A DNA stretch of 58,776 bases, taken from assembly GCA_938018185.1 (NCBI GenBank), contig CALIIW010000125.1:1-58776 (forward strand). Direction: 5' to 3'. Below are positions 36,176 to 45,293 of the stretch, in pieces (positions within the stretch are counted from its first letter, which is position 1; the number at the start of each line of letters is the position of its first letter). The notes beneath the pieces were generated by a model. The model made no database searches, was not told the origin of the DNA, and saw nothing but the letters and a program-made list of their open reading frames with translations. This stretch comes from an uncultured Saprospiraceae bacterium (GTDB lineage: Bacteria > Bacteroidota > Bacteroidia > Chitinophagales > Saprospiraceae). A program made the position numbers and the translations under genes.

Positions 36176-36809
36176 TAAGATTGTTTTCAACGATGTACCG
36201 CATAAGCTCTCTTTGATTGGCACAATTGGATTTGGCATAAATATTTTTAAACCTTGCATCCACAGCATGCTTAGATCTGTAGACCTTCTCAGCAATTTGT
36301 TCAGAGGTTAATCCATTCCAAAAATAGTAAAGTGTCTGTAGTTCATTTGGCGAAAAAATATCATCAAATGCTTCTAAGCTTTGAAGTTTCTCTCTAACTT
36401 CATCACAAAGATACTGACCAGTTTTAAATACTTTTTTTATGGCAAAAACAATTTCTTCTTTTTCTACATTCTTCAACAGGTAGCCATGTGCACCATTCTT
36501 CTCTTTGGTTAGTTCGCGAATAAAAACCAATTCGCCGTAGTTTGAGATGATTAATATTTTAATGGAAGGAAAGCGTTTTCGAATTTCTTTGGTACACTCT
36601 ATGCCATCAATTTCTGGCATTTTAATGTCTAGTAAAATTAGGTCAACATCTTCTTCTTTAATTTGAGAAAGTAATGATCTACCATTACTAGCTTGGCCAA
36701 CAACTTCGAAACCTGAAGTGTTTTCAAGATAACTTTTTATGCCTTCTCTAAAGGTAGGACTGTCATCCGCAAGGATGATCCTTATATTTGTTTTCATTTG
36801 CATAATCAA
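36138..36809 (-). CDS. NarL/FixJ-type response regulator
   Basis: 223 residues. Receiver domain 7-125: acidic pocket ILADDS, phosphoacceptor Asp in LILLDIKMPEIDG, the Ser/Thr-type position in ILIISNYG, and the Lys in GYLLKNVEKEE. The C-terminal LuxR-type helix-turn-helix (FSPNELQTLYYFWNGLTSEQ, then IAEKVYRSKHAVDARFKNIY) is somewhat diverged. Several in-frame ATGs exist at the start (36809, 36803, 36797). The one at 36797 (MKTNIRIILADD) gives the usual family start. It overlaps the kinase gene by 38 bp, indicating coupled translation. Candidate targets are the caspase operon and the Ig-repeat genes on either side. Confidence 0.9.
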   Translation of the reverse strand: MIMQMKTNIRIILADDSPTFREGIKSYLENTSGFEVVGQASNGRSLLSQIKEEDVDLILLDIKMPEIDGIECTKEIRKRFPSIKILIISNYGELVFIRELTKEKNGAHGYLLKNVEKEEIVFAIKKVFKTGQYLCDEVREKLQSLEAFDDIFSPNELQTLYYFWNGLTSEQIAEKVYRSKHAVDARFKNIYAKSNCANQRELMRYIVENNLNEVFKYQFKQEA

Positions 36810-37201
36810 TTAAAAATTATTGTATGCTGATAATTTGGTTGTCGTAAATATTCTTAACAAAACTAAGAATAAATTTATTAGTTATTAATTAATTCGAATA
36901 AATTTCTTATTTTTGTATGTGCAAAAACTTATCTCAAATAAGTTTATACACAACTACAATGCACTAAATGAAAAGGATGATTTTTCTTTTTTAAAAATTA
37001 AAATCTTTTTCATTAAAAAAAATAAATTAAGAAACGGTATAAATGTTCCATTAACAAAAATGGAGCGAAAAAAAATTAATTTTTGGATGTCACTGCACCC
37101 AAAAAAACGGAACTGTAATTTTTAAAAGTTTTTTAATATATTTTTTAACCCTAGGCTACATTGTAAAAACCAAATGGAATTAGCCTGCCAAAATTATCAA
37201 A
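36810..37201. other. Divergent intergenic region, AT-rich
   Basis: No gene is convincing; the 70-codon plus-strand frame at 36913 is low-complexity Lys/Asn/Phe. TATTTTTG at 36908-36915 fits the -7 consensus but lacks a clear TTG partner. Near the 3' end, ATATTTTTTAACCCTAGGCT followed by AAAACCAAATGGAA resembles the region upstream of 39685 and is probably the promoter of the Ig-repeat gene. Confidence 0.4.
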
Positions 37202-39229
37202 ATGAAAACCTTAGTATCATTACTAATGCTGCTCTGCATTAGTGTTTTTCCAACACATTCCTATGCTGAGATAAGTACACTTGGTTGTGACTGGAATTCT
37301 TGGTTTGAATATCCAAACTGTGGATCCAAGTATGATCATGACTCAGATGTTTACGTAAAAGTAAAGCCAAATAAATATCAGGACATTGATTACATGAAGT
37401 TATATGTTGATGGCCAATATGTAAGAAAGGAAAGCAATTATCCTTACGAGTGGTGCAAATCCAATAGTTCGGACGACCATAGACTTCGAAATATGAAGCC
37501 TGGTAAATACAAGTTAAAAATAGAAATCAAGGATCGCTGTGGAGATACCCATTACAAATATTGCGAATTTGAAGTGAAGGACCACAACAACAGCGGTGGG
37601 CAAAATCATTGTGATTGGGATTCATGGTTTGAATATCCTTCTTTTGGAAATCAGTATGATTACCACTCTGATTGCTACGTAAAAGTAAAGCCAAATAAGT
37701 ATCAAGACATCGAGTACATGAAGCTGTATTTAGATGGTCAATATGTAAGAAAAGAAAGCAACTATCCTTACGAGTGGTGTAAGCCAAATAGTTCGGAAGA
37801 TCAGAAATTGCGAAAAATGAAAAATGGCAAGTACAAACTGAAGGTTGTGATCAGAGATCGTTGCGGACACGATCATGAGAAGTATTGCGAATTTGAAGTG
37901 AAACATGAAAATGGAAATACAGGAGGTGGTTACACCCAATGTAAATGGAAGTCAATTTTTGAATATCCTAATCATGGCGACCAGTATGATTATCATTCGC
38001 ATGTATATGTAAAGGTAAAACCTGAAAAATATCAGGACGTCGAGTATATGAAGCTTTACATCGATGGACAATATGTTAGAAAAGAAAGTAACTACCCATA
38101 TGAATGGTGTAAGTCTGCAAGTTCTGATGATCAAAAATTAAGAGATATGGAGCCAGGCAATTATAAGCTCAAGGTAGAAATTAAAGATCGTTGTGGAGAT
38201 ACGCATTATGAAGAATGTAACTTTGTCGTCAAACAAGGATCTGGTGGCGGTAATAACAATACCAGCAACTGTGAATGGGATTCCTGGTTTGAATATCCTT
38301 CTAACGGAAACCAATATGACCATCACTCAGATTGCTATGTAAAAGTAAAGCCAAAAAAATATCAAGACATTGAATACATGAAATTATACCTTAATGGTCA
38401 TTATATTAGAAAAGAAAGCAACTACCCTTATGAATGGTGCAAGTCTACTAGTACAGAGGATCAGAAGTTGCGAAAAATGGAGCCGGGCAATTATAAGCTT
38501 AAGGTAGAAATCAGAGACCGTTGTGGATATACCCACGAAAAAGAATGCAATTTTGTTGTCAAACATGGAAGTGGAGGAAGTAATACCAATACTAGTAATT
38601 GCGATTGGGATTATTATTTTGATTATCCTAAACAAGGCCAAAAATACGACTATAATTCTGATGTTTATGTAAAGGTAAAGACGGAGAAATATCAAGATAT
38701 TGAATACATGAAGTTATACCTTGATGGTCAATATATCAGAAAGGAAAGTAACACTCCTTATGAATGGTGTAAGTCTTCAGGATCTGATGATACGAAATTG
38801 CGAAAAATGAAACCTGGTAAATATAAACTAAAATGTGAAGTCAAAGATCGCTGCGGCCAAACACACGAGAAATACTGTGATTTTGAAATTAAGAGCTCAG
38901 CAGGTTACGGAGGGCAGGTGGCTAACAATTGTGATTGGAACTGTGATTATAATTATCCAAAGCATGGTCAAAAATATAATAAACACTCTGATGTGTATGT
39001 CAAAATAACTCCAAAAAAATATCAAGACATTGAGTATATGAAGCTCTATCTAGATGGACAATATATCAGAAAAGAAAGTAGTCATCCATATGAATGGTGC
39101 AAAAATAACAGCTCCGGTGACAGTAAATTAAGACACATGTCTCCTGGAAAATACAAGTTAAAAGTGGAGATAAGAGACAAGTGTGGGAAGACGAACTACG
39201 AGTATAGAGAATTTGAAGTAAAAAGTTAG
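37202..39229 (+). CDS. Exported protein with six Ig-like repeats
   Basis: 675 residues. After a signal peptide (MKTLVSLLMLLCISVFPTHSYAE) come six tandem ~105-residue units, each C-W-SWFEYP---YD--SDVYVKVKP, then KYQDIEYMKLYLDGQYVRKE, SNYPYEWCK, LRKMKPGKYKLK and a RDRCG..HEKYC-FEVK end, joined by Gly/Asn/Ser linkers. The strand order and the 'xYMKLYLDGQ' turn match bacterial Ig domains that bind surfaces or glycans, with four conserved cysteines per unit likely making two disulfides. No T9SS domain is seen at the C-terminus (ends EFEVKS), so export past the outer membrane is unclear. Paralogue of the gene at 39685. A terminator follows. Confidence 0.8.
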   Translation: MKTLVSLLMLLCISVFPTHSYAEISTLGCDWNSWFEYPNCGSKYDHDSDVYVKVKPNKYQDIDYMKLYVDGQYVRKESNYPYEWCKSNSSDDHRLRNMKPGKYKLKIEIKDRCGDTHYKYCEFEVKDHNNSGGQNHCDWDSWFEYPSFGNQYDYHSDCYVKVKPNKYQDIEYMKLYLDGQYVRKESNYPYEWCKPNSSEDQKLRKMKNGKYKLKVVIRDRCGHDHEKYCEFEVKHENGNTGGGYTQCKWKSIFEYPNHGDQYDYHSHVYVKVKPEKYQDVEYMKLYIDGQYVRKESNYPYEWCKSASSDDQKLRDMEPGNYKLKVEIKDRCGDTHYEECNFVVKQGSGGGNNNTSNCEWDSWFEYPSNGNQYDHHSDCYVKVKPKKYQDIEYMKLYLNGHYIRKESNYPYEWCKSTSTEDQKLRKMEPGNYKLKVEIRDRCGYTHEKECNFVVKHGSGGSNTNTSNCDWDYYFDYPKQGQKYDYNSDVYVKVKTEKYQDIEYMKLYLDGQYIRKESNTPYEWCKSSGSDDTKLRKMKPGKYKLKCEVKDRCGQTHEKYCDFEIKSSAGYGGQVANNCDWNCDYNYPKHGQKYNKHSDVYVKITPKKYQDIEYMKLYLDGQYIRKESSHPYEWCKNNSSGDSKLRHMSPGKYKLKVEIRDKCGKTNYEYREFEVKS

Positions 39230-39257
39230 GTTGAAAATTCGTTAGATAATTGTTTTG

Positions 39258-39294
39258 AATGTCTGTAAGATGAAAGTCTTGCAGGCATTTTTTT
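39258..39294 (+). terminator. Rho-independent terminator
   Basis: AATGTCTGTAAGA pairs with TCTTGCAGGCATT (13 bp, two G-U pairs), with a 6-base loop, running into seven T residues. Confidence 0.85.
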
Positions 39295-39684
39295 ATGAGG
39301 AAGTCCTTTGCTTTTCATAAAATGTGTTTTCAGGAATCAAGAGCTTAGGCTGTGGTAGGCTATTCCGCTGTGCAGCGTTGTGAATACCTCTATTAATAAT
39401 AGATGTATTGGTAAAATGAGGACGTAATAAATCTAACGGCTACTTCATGAATTTTCGCTTTAGTATAGACTTTTTAAATTCTCTACTTCACCTTTCGCCT
39501 TTATTTTCCCACAATTACTATTTCTACTAATTTCTTCTACTTGTGATGGTAATGGCTCTGCTTACATTTTCCCCCATATTTGTGATGTAATTAACAAACA
39601 ACATTTATAAATAATATTTTATTAACCTGGGCTTAAAACCAAATCGAACAAAACGAATAAAATAGCTCTCAAAAAATTTACATC
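39295..39684 (+). other. Intergenic region upstream of the second Ig-repeat gene
   Basis: No gene is visible. Near the 3' end ATATTTTATTAACCTGGGCT is followed by AAAACCAAATCGAA, parallel to the leader of the first Ig-repeat gene. This is the probable shared promoter or regulatory module. Confidence 0.45.
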
Positions 39685-41193
39685 ATGAAAAATTTATTTA
39701 TCACTTTAATCACCTTATTAGCAGTAACATTTTCAACAAATCTATTAGCAGAAGGACCTTCAGTAGGATGTAATTGGAATTCTTGGTTTGAATATCCAAG
39801 CAACGGAAACCAATATGATCAAGGCTGTGACATGTATGTCAAAGTAAAGCCTCAAAAGTATCAAGACATTGAATATATGAAATTATATATCGATGGTCAT
39901 TACATAAGAAAAGAATCAAATTATCCTTACGAATGGTGCAAATCAGGCAGCTCTGGTGACACGAGACTTAGGAACATGAGCCCTGGGAATTACAGATTAA
40001 AAGTAAAGATCAAGGACAGATGTGGCTACGAGCATGAAGAAGAATGCAATTTTGAAGTCAAAAGCGGGTATGGAAATGGTGGCGGAAATTGTGATTGGGA
40101 CTCCTGGTTTGAATACCCAAATAATGGTCACAAATACGATAATGGTTCAGACATTTATTGTAAGGTTAGACCACAGAAATATCAAGATATAGAATATATG
40201 AAGTTGTATATAAATGGTCAATTTATAAGAAAGGAAAGCAGCTATCCATACGAGTGGTGCAAATCAAATAGTTCATCTGACCACCAATTAAGAAATATGC
40301 AAGCAGGGCATTATAGAGTTAAGGTGAAGATCAAGGATAGATGCGGATACGAACATGAAAAAGAATGTAATTTTGAAATCAAAGGAGGAAACACTAATGC
40401 TTGTATAGACCCTTCACAAATTAATCAAAACGCAGCGTGCAATTATATATATAATCCAGTTTGTGGGTGTAACAATGTAACATATTCAAATTCATGTGTT
40501 GCTGAGAATGCAGGTGTTCAAAATTGGACAAGTGGACCTTGTAGTGGAGGTGGAAATACAACAGGAAATTGTGATTGGGACTCCTGGTTTGAATATCCTA
40601 ATAATGGACACAAATATGATTTCAATTCAGATGTATATGTCAAAGTAAAGCCTAATAAGTATCAAGACGTAGAATACATGAAGTTGTATATAAATGGTCA
40701 ATTTATAAGAAAGGAAAGTAGCTACCCATATGAGTGGTGTAAATCTGGAAGCTCAAGCGATCACCAATTGAGAAACATGCAAGCAGGTCATTATACAGTT
40801 AAGGTGAAGATCAAGGATAGATGCGGAAACGAACACGAAAAGGAATGCCGCTTTGAAATCAAAGGACACAACAACGGAGGAGGAAATGGAAACTGTGATT
40901 GGAACTCTTGGTTTGAGTACCCATCAAATGGACAAAAATATAATAGAGGGTCAAATATCTATTGTAAAGTAAAGCCGAATAAATACCAAGACATAGAGTA
41001 CATGAAACTATATGTAAATGGTCAGTATGTAAGAAAAGAAAGCCACTACCCATACGAATGGTGTAAGTCGAACAGCTCAGGTGACAACCAATTGAGAAAT
41101 ATGCAACCAGGACATTATACGGTAAAGGTGAAGATCAAAGACAAGTGCGGATATGAACACGAAAAAGAATGCAATTTTGAAATAAAGCATTAA
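39685..41193 (+). CDS. Exported Ig-repeat protein with an internal Kazal-type inhibitor domain
   Basis: 502 residues with signal peptide (ends LLAEG). Four Ig-like units of the same type as the upstream paralogue. Between units 2 and 3 lies a six-cysteine Kazal-like domain (DNA 40402-40542): C-x11-C-x7-C-x-C-x8-C-x14-C with the hallmark core YNPVCGCNNVTYSNSC and closing TSGPC. Kazal domains inhibit serine proteases through the loop around the second cysteine. Here that loop reads AACNYIYNPV, so the P1 position may be Asn or Tyr. It could protect the cell from its own or from foreign proteases, and the nearby operon encodes two exported proteases of other classes. The last Ig unit ends in EIKH, with no sorting domain seen. 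Confidence 0.82.
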   Translation: MKNLFITLITLLAVTFSTNLLAEGPSVGCNWNSWFEYPSNGNQYDQGCDMYVKVKPQKYQDIEYMKLYIDGHYIRKESNYPYEWCKSGSSGDTRLRNMSPGNYRLKVKIKDRCGYEHEEECNFEVKSGYGNGGGNCDWDSWFEYPNNGHKYDNGSDIYCKVRPQKYQDIEYMKLYINGQFIRKESSYPYEWCKSNSSSDHQLRNMQAGHYRVKVKIKDRCGYEHEKECNFEIKGGNTNACIDPSQINQNAACNYIYNPVCGCNNVTYSNSCVAENAGVQNWTSGPCSGGGNTTGNCDWDSWFEYPNNGHKYDFNSDVYVKVKPNKYQDVEYMKLYINGQFIRKESSYPYEWCKSGSSSDHQLRNMQAGHYTVKVKIKDRCGNEHEKECRFEIKGHNNGGGNGNCDWNSWFEYPSNGQKYNRGSNIYCKVKPNKYQDIEYMKLYVNGQYVRKESHYPYEWCKSNSSGDNQLRNMQPGHYTVKVKIKDKCGYEHEKECNFEIKH

Positions 41194-41248
41194 GCATTCT
41201 AGACTTAGAAAATCAAACAGCCGAAAATCAAAAAACCGTTTCTTAATA

Positions 41249-41285
41249 TTGCTCGGAAGCCAGTATGGCTCCGGGCAATTTTTTT
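41249..41285 (+). terminator. Rho-independent terminator
   Basis: TTGCTCGGAAGCC pairs with GGCTCCGGGCAA (one bulged A, one G-U), with a short loop, followed by seven T residues. Confidence 0.85.
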
Positions 41286-41406
41286 GGATAAAATCGACTG
41301 TAAAAATTTAATTCCGTTTTTCGTCTTTAAATTTAATAACTTCATCGAATAGCTTTGTTACTTCTGAGGTTTATTTCGCTATATTAGAAAACATTAAGAG
41401 GATAGT

Positions 41407-42150
41407 ATGATGCAGAATAATGAAAACGGTAAAAATTCAACTTTTAAAAACCTTCTTTACTTGGCCCTTGGTGGAGGGTTTGCGATTGCCTTGAGTTTGG
41501 GGATGAAATCTAAAAATGCATCGAAACATGAAGATCTTTTAAATAAACATGCTGTTGAGAAAGAAACTCATCAAACTGAAACTGATGATCTTATTTTTGA
41601 TGAATCAAAAATAATCTATGTAGGAATTGACAACCTAATTTTGTTAGACATACCTGAGCATGCCGCTGCTGAATTGCATGTAGCAGCAAAGGGTGCAGAG
41701 GTCGTTTATATTGCAAATGGTAAATGCATATTAAGAGTACAAAAACCAGGAGCTGTTCAAGTTACAATATATACTGCAAGTGAGGACCTCAGAACATTTG
41801 AATATTTAGCCAAAAGACTACCAGATCCTGTTATTTATCTTTCAAATCACCAAAGTGGAGGGAAGATGAGTTCTGGAGAATTCAAAGCGCAGCAAGGTTT
41901 TCGAATTAAAATTCCAGACATAGGTATTGATTACAAATGTGAAATATTAGGATTCCACCTTACATTAATAAATGCTCAAGGCAACGAAGAGTCTCAAGTA
42001 AATGTTGGAGGGAAATTTATAGGGGAGGCCAAAAAATTAATTACCAAAGCTAAGCCACAGGACCGCTTTATATTTGATAAAGTAAGAGCAAAATGTCCAG
42101 GAGATGTTATGAGTAGAATTCTGCCAACCATAGTTTTTATGATAAAGTAA
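41407..42150 (+). CDS. Membrane-anchored GldM C-terminal-domain-like protein
   Basis: 247 residues. A single N-terminal membrane helix (FKNLLYLALGGGFAIALSLG) and a charged linker are followed by sequence parallel to the last two periplasmic domains of the T9SS motor protein GldM/PorM: IIYVGIDNLILLDIPEHAA, VQVTIYTASEDLRTFEYLAK, RLPDPVIYLSNHQSGGKMSS, a central CEILGFHLTLINAQG strand, and RFIFDKVRAKCPGDVMSRIL. In full GldM this part reaches to the outer-membrane ring. The coiled N-terminal domains and the TM that binds GldL are absent or replaced, so this is a free-standing part, perhaps an accessory that engages PorK/N-type rings or competes with GldM. No gld genes flank it. Confidence 0.72.
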   Translation: MMQNNENGKNSTFKNLLYLALGGGFAIALSLGMKSKNASKHEDLLNKHAVEKETHQTETDDLIFDESKIIYVGIDNLILLDIPEHAAAELHVAAKGAEVVYIANGKCILRVQKPGAVQVTIYTASEDLRTFEYLAKRLPDPVIYLSNHQSGGKMSSGEFKAQQGFRIKIPDIGIDYKCEILGFHLTLINAQGNEESQVNVGGKFIGEAKKLITKAKPQDRFIFDKVRAKCPGDVMSRILPTIVFMIK

Positions 42151-42184
42151 GAACCAAAAATAATTAAATGGTATAAGTATCAGA

Positions 42185-44986
42185 TTATTCTGGATTCATT
42201 ACAACTTCAATATAATTTTCATTAAAGAATAAATTAGCAGCCTTTTGTATGTCTTCTAAAGTAAATTTTGAAATTTCTTTCGTATAAACTTTTTGATCCA
42301 TCAAGTCAATTGGATTATCATTTACAATAAGCCTTGGTAGATTTGAAATCCAAAAGTCATTGGTGTCTTTTCTTTTTAAACTATTTTGAATCAAAGTTTC
42401 TTTAACATTCGCCAAATAGACTTCCGCTACATATTCCTTTTTTATTTTTTCGATTTCACTTAGTGTTAGCTTAATTAATTCTTGCATTTTTTCTGGATCA
42501 GTATTGAATTCTATAGAAATACTATATTCATTTTTTGGAAATTTATAGGATTCATAAGATATATCAACATCATATACCCCACCTTGATCTTCTCTAAGTG
42601 ATTCTCTTAATTTAATTTTTAAGATGTCAGTTAAAATTTTTAAAGCGTACCTATTGAAAGTGGAATAAATAAAATCACCATGGAAGCACATGGATAAATA
42701 AGACTTAGGTTCCCTTCCTTTTGTTAATGTTTTTTGAATTATACCATTTTCATATTTCATTCCTAAATCTCCAATCTTTTCTTTTTCTTGCTTAGATGGT
42801 AGACTTGCGATGTAAGTTTCAGCTAAAGCTTTTACTTCTTCTTTATCGAAACTTCCAATTAGAACAAATGCAAAGTCATCTGCATCAGAGAATCTTTCTA
42901 AATATATTTTAGAGCAGCTATTTAAATTCACTTTATTCAGATCTTTAGTGGTATAATAGGGCGCTCTATAATGATTGTTAAATTGAATAACAGAAACCTG
43001 GTCCCAGAAATAATAGTAAGGATCAGCTAGTAAATTGTCATAGATTGAATGTTCATCCTTCATATAGTTTTCAAAAGCAATTGTATCTTTTCGAAAAGTG
43101 GTAAATTTAAGGTGGGCCAATTGAAAGAGTGTTTCAATATCATCATTCGAACAAGCACCCTTTATGCCTTCCATTTGGTCATCAATGAAGCCAGTGATGA
43201 ATGCTGTATTTCCTGTAAGTTTTTGCTCTAGCTGGGTTCTGGAAAATTGGCCAACTCCAGTCGCCTCTGCAATGCCTGCAGCATAATCTGTGTTGGGAAA
43301 ATCTTCTTTAGGATACGAAGAATATCCTCCTAAACTTAAGGCTGAAAAATGTACTTGATTTTGTTCAAAATCTGTTTTCTTCAAATAGAGTTTTGCTCCA
43401 TTGGATAGGGTCAGGATGTCTAAGCCAAGCAAATCGTTTTGTTCTTCTGCAATGACAGTACCTTTTTTTGGCAGTGACTTTATTAAAGGTTCATTTGAGA
43501 TATCTTGCAAGATAGGTTCTTGCAATTTGGAAGGTACTAGTTCAAGCATTTCTAGCACAGTGTTTTTAGTTAAATTTGAAGTTTTGAGATGCTCTGGTCC
43601 AGAGATAACATTGATTTGATTTTTATTTGTTAATAGTTTTACTACAAGCTGATTTATATCTTTAGTTTGTATGCTAGGAAATAATTCCTTGTGCAATAAA
43701 AGGGTTTGAGTAGGCTCTAAAATTGGGGTATTATTCAAGAAATGATTGACAATCGGAAATACTAAATTGCTACTCTCTTGCCGCTCTTTTTCCGCTTCGT
43801 AAATTTCAATTTGCTTCATGCGATTTGTTTTTACTCTATCTAGTTCAAAATCAAGAAAGCCATATTTTGAAGCTTGTTGCATTTGAATTTGCATGCCTTC
43901 TAATGCGTTTAAAGTTTCCGTTTCATTAGAAGTGCCGGTAAAATAGAATAGGTCATTATCTCCCACGTCTTTACCATACCAGCAATAACCATTAGAAAAT
44001 GAAGGATCTGCTTGAGTGGAATTTGCTTCAAACCGATTGTTAAATAAATCTACAATCAGATTAACCATCATGGTAGTTTTGATGCTTTGCTTATTAATTT
44101 TCCTATTGGAAGGATGTTTTATATACACTTCTATTTTTCCAATAAAGGATTCAGGATCAGTAGCAATAGATATCAGTGTTTTTTCATTTTTCGGTATATC
44201 GTAAATCGGTTTTTCTCTTAAGGGGTCTGGATTTTTTAATTTGGAAAACAACTTGATTATTTTCTCTTCCAATATTTCTTTGTCAATATCTCCAACAACA
44301 ACAATAGCCATCAAATCTGGCCTATACCAATCTCTATAAAATCGATTGATAGCCTCGTAGCTTACATCTTCTATAATTTTCGGTTTTCCAATGGGCAGTC
44401 TTTCAGCATACTTCGAATCTTTATAGATTACCGGCAAGACCTGATTTCTTATTCTTTGATCAGCACTCAATTTGTTGCGCCACTCCGCAATAACAACCCC
44501 TCTTTCCTTGTCAATTTCCATTGGATCAAAGCTTAGCCCTCCTGCCCAATCAGATAAAACCAACAAGCCTTTATCCAATTGATTTTCTATGTCAGTTCTT
44601 ACCTGAAGATTGTATACAGTTTCATCAAAGGAGGTATAAGCATTCAGATCAGCTCCAAATTTATTCCCAACTGATTCCAAATATTTGATCAATTGGTTTT
44701 TTTCGAAATTTTCTGATCCGTTGAAAGCCATGTGTTCTACCAGATGCGCAACTCCAAGTTGGTCTTGATCTTCTAAAATAGAGCCTGCTTTTACGACTAG
44801 TCTCAACTCGACTCTATTGGCAGGATGAGGATTGTCTTTTATGAAATAAGTGAGACCATTTTCTAATGTTCCAATAGTGATTGAAGTATCAACTGGTTGA
44901 AAATTTTCTTGAGAAAATGTCAGCTCGGAACATAATACATTTGCAAATAGCAAGGAAGCTATTAGAAACCTAATATTCATTTTCAT
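42185..44986 (-). CDS. M16-family zinc metallopeptidase (pitrilysin type)
   Basis: 933 residues, exported (MKMNIRFLIASLLFANVLCSELTFSQ). The N-terminal M16 domain has the inverted zinc motif HLVEHMAFNG (HxxEH, about residues 84-88) and the distal Glu ligand in ERGVVIAEWRNK. An M16_C domain with the processing-peptidase-like RFYRDWYRPDLMAIVVVGDI follows. The second half repeats the fold without a zinc site (LLGLDILTLSNGAKLYLKKT ...) and ends with the substrate-contact region LRESLREDQGGVYDVDISYE. It is a full-length pitrilysin-type clamshell that degrades unfolded peptides in the periplasm. It converges on the GldM-like gene across a 34-bp gap. Confidence 0.93.
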   Translation of the reverse strand: MKMNIRFLIASLLFANVLCSELTFSQENFQPVDTSITIGTLENGLTYFIKDNPHPANRVELRLVVKAGSILEDQDQLGVAHLVEHMAFNGSENFEKNQLIKYLESVGNKFGADLNAYTSFDETVYNLQVRTDIENQLDKGLLVLSDWAGGLSFDPMEIDKERGVVIAEWRNKLSADQRIRNQVLPVIYKDSKYAERLPIGKPKIIEDVSYEAINRFYRDWYRPDLMAIVVVGDIDKEILEEKIIKLFSKLKNPDPLREKPIYDIPKNEKTLISIATDPESFIGKIEVYIKHPSNRKINKQSIKTTMMVNLIVDLFNNRFEANSTQADPSFSNGYCWYGKDVGDNDLFYFTGTSNETETLNALEGMQIQMQQASKYGFLDFELDRVKTNRMKQIEIYEAEKERQESSNLVFPIVNHFLNNTPILEPTQTLLLHKELFPSIQTKDINQLVVKLLTNKNQINVISGPEHLKTSNLTKNTVLEMLELVPSKLQEPILQDISNEPLIKSLPKKGTVIAEEQNDLLGLDILTLSNGAKLYLKKTDFEQNQVHFSALSLGGYSSYPKEDFPNTDYAAGIAEATGVGQFSRTQLEQKLTGNTAFITGFIDDQMEGIKGACSNDDIETLFQLAHLKFTTFRKDTIAFENYMKDEHSIYDNLLADPYYYFWDQVSVIQFNNHYRAPYYTTKDLNKVNLNSCSKIYLERFSDADDFAFVLIGSFDKEEVKALAETYIASLPSKQEKEKIGDLGMKYENGIIQKTLTKGREPKSYLSMCFHGDFIYSTFNRYALKILTDILKIKLRESLREDQGGVYDVDISYESYKFPKNEYSISIEFNTDPEKMQELIKLTLSEIEKIKKEYVAEVYLANVKETLIQNSLKRKDTNDFWISNLPRLIVNDNPIDLMDQKVYTKEISKFTLEDIQKAANLFFNENYIEVVMNPE

Positions 44987-45293
44987 TTTGTGGTTTTTTG
45001 AATTTAATCCAAAATGAAGTTAACCATTTTCAATAAAATTAAAACCAATATCCCATTACAAATCGTAAAATCACTGAATATTACTAGTTTTTTATTAGAG
45101 ATAAAATCTCTTTGATTTATATCTTTATTTTGAACATCTAAACAAGAAAAGAAGCAGTTGTTGATGTATATTTACACACTAAATCTAAAAAATTATCTTT
45201 CAATACATCGCCGTATTTTTAGTTTAGATGACCTTGTATTTGCTAAAGCCAAAAGTAATCAAGGCCTTCTAATTGAGAAGCATCAAGGCTCTT
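44987..45293. other. Intergenic region, no gene seen
   Basis: AT-rich leader of the M16 gene. The leader AAAAAACCACAAA abuts its start. An 82-codon plus-strand frame at 45158 overlaps the end of the OmpA gene antisense and has no domain. Confidence 0.5.

Noticed and set aside
36913-37125. 70-codon frame before the first Ig-repeat gene
   Set aside because: Composition is only Lys/Asn/Phe/Ile, as expected of AT-rich noncoding DNA; no homology pattern is recognised.
37202-41193. T9SS sorting domain on the Ig-repeat proteins
   Set aside because: Both end within the last Ig unit (FEVKS, FEIKH); neither a type A nor a type B signature is present.
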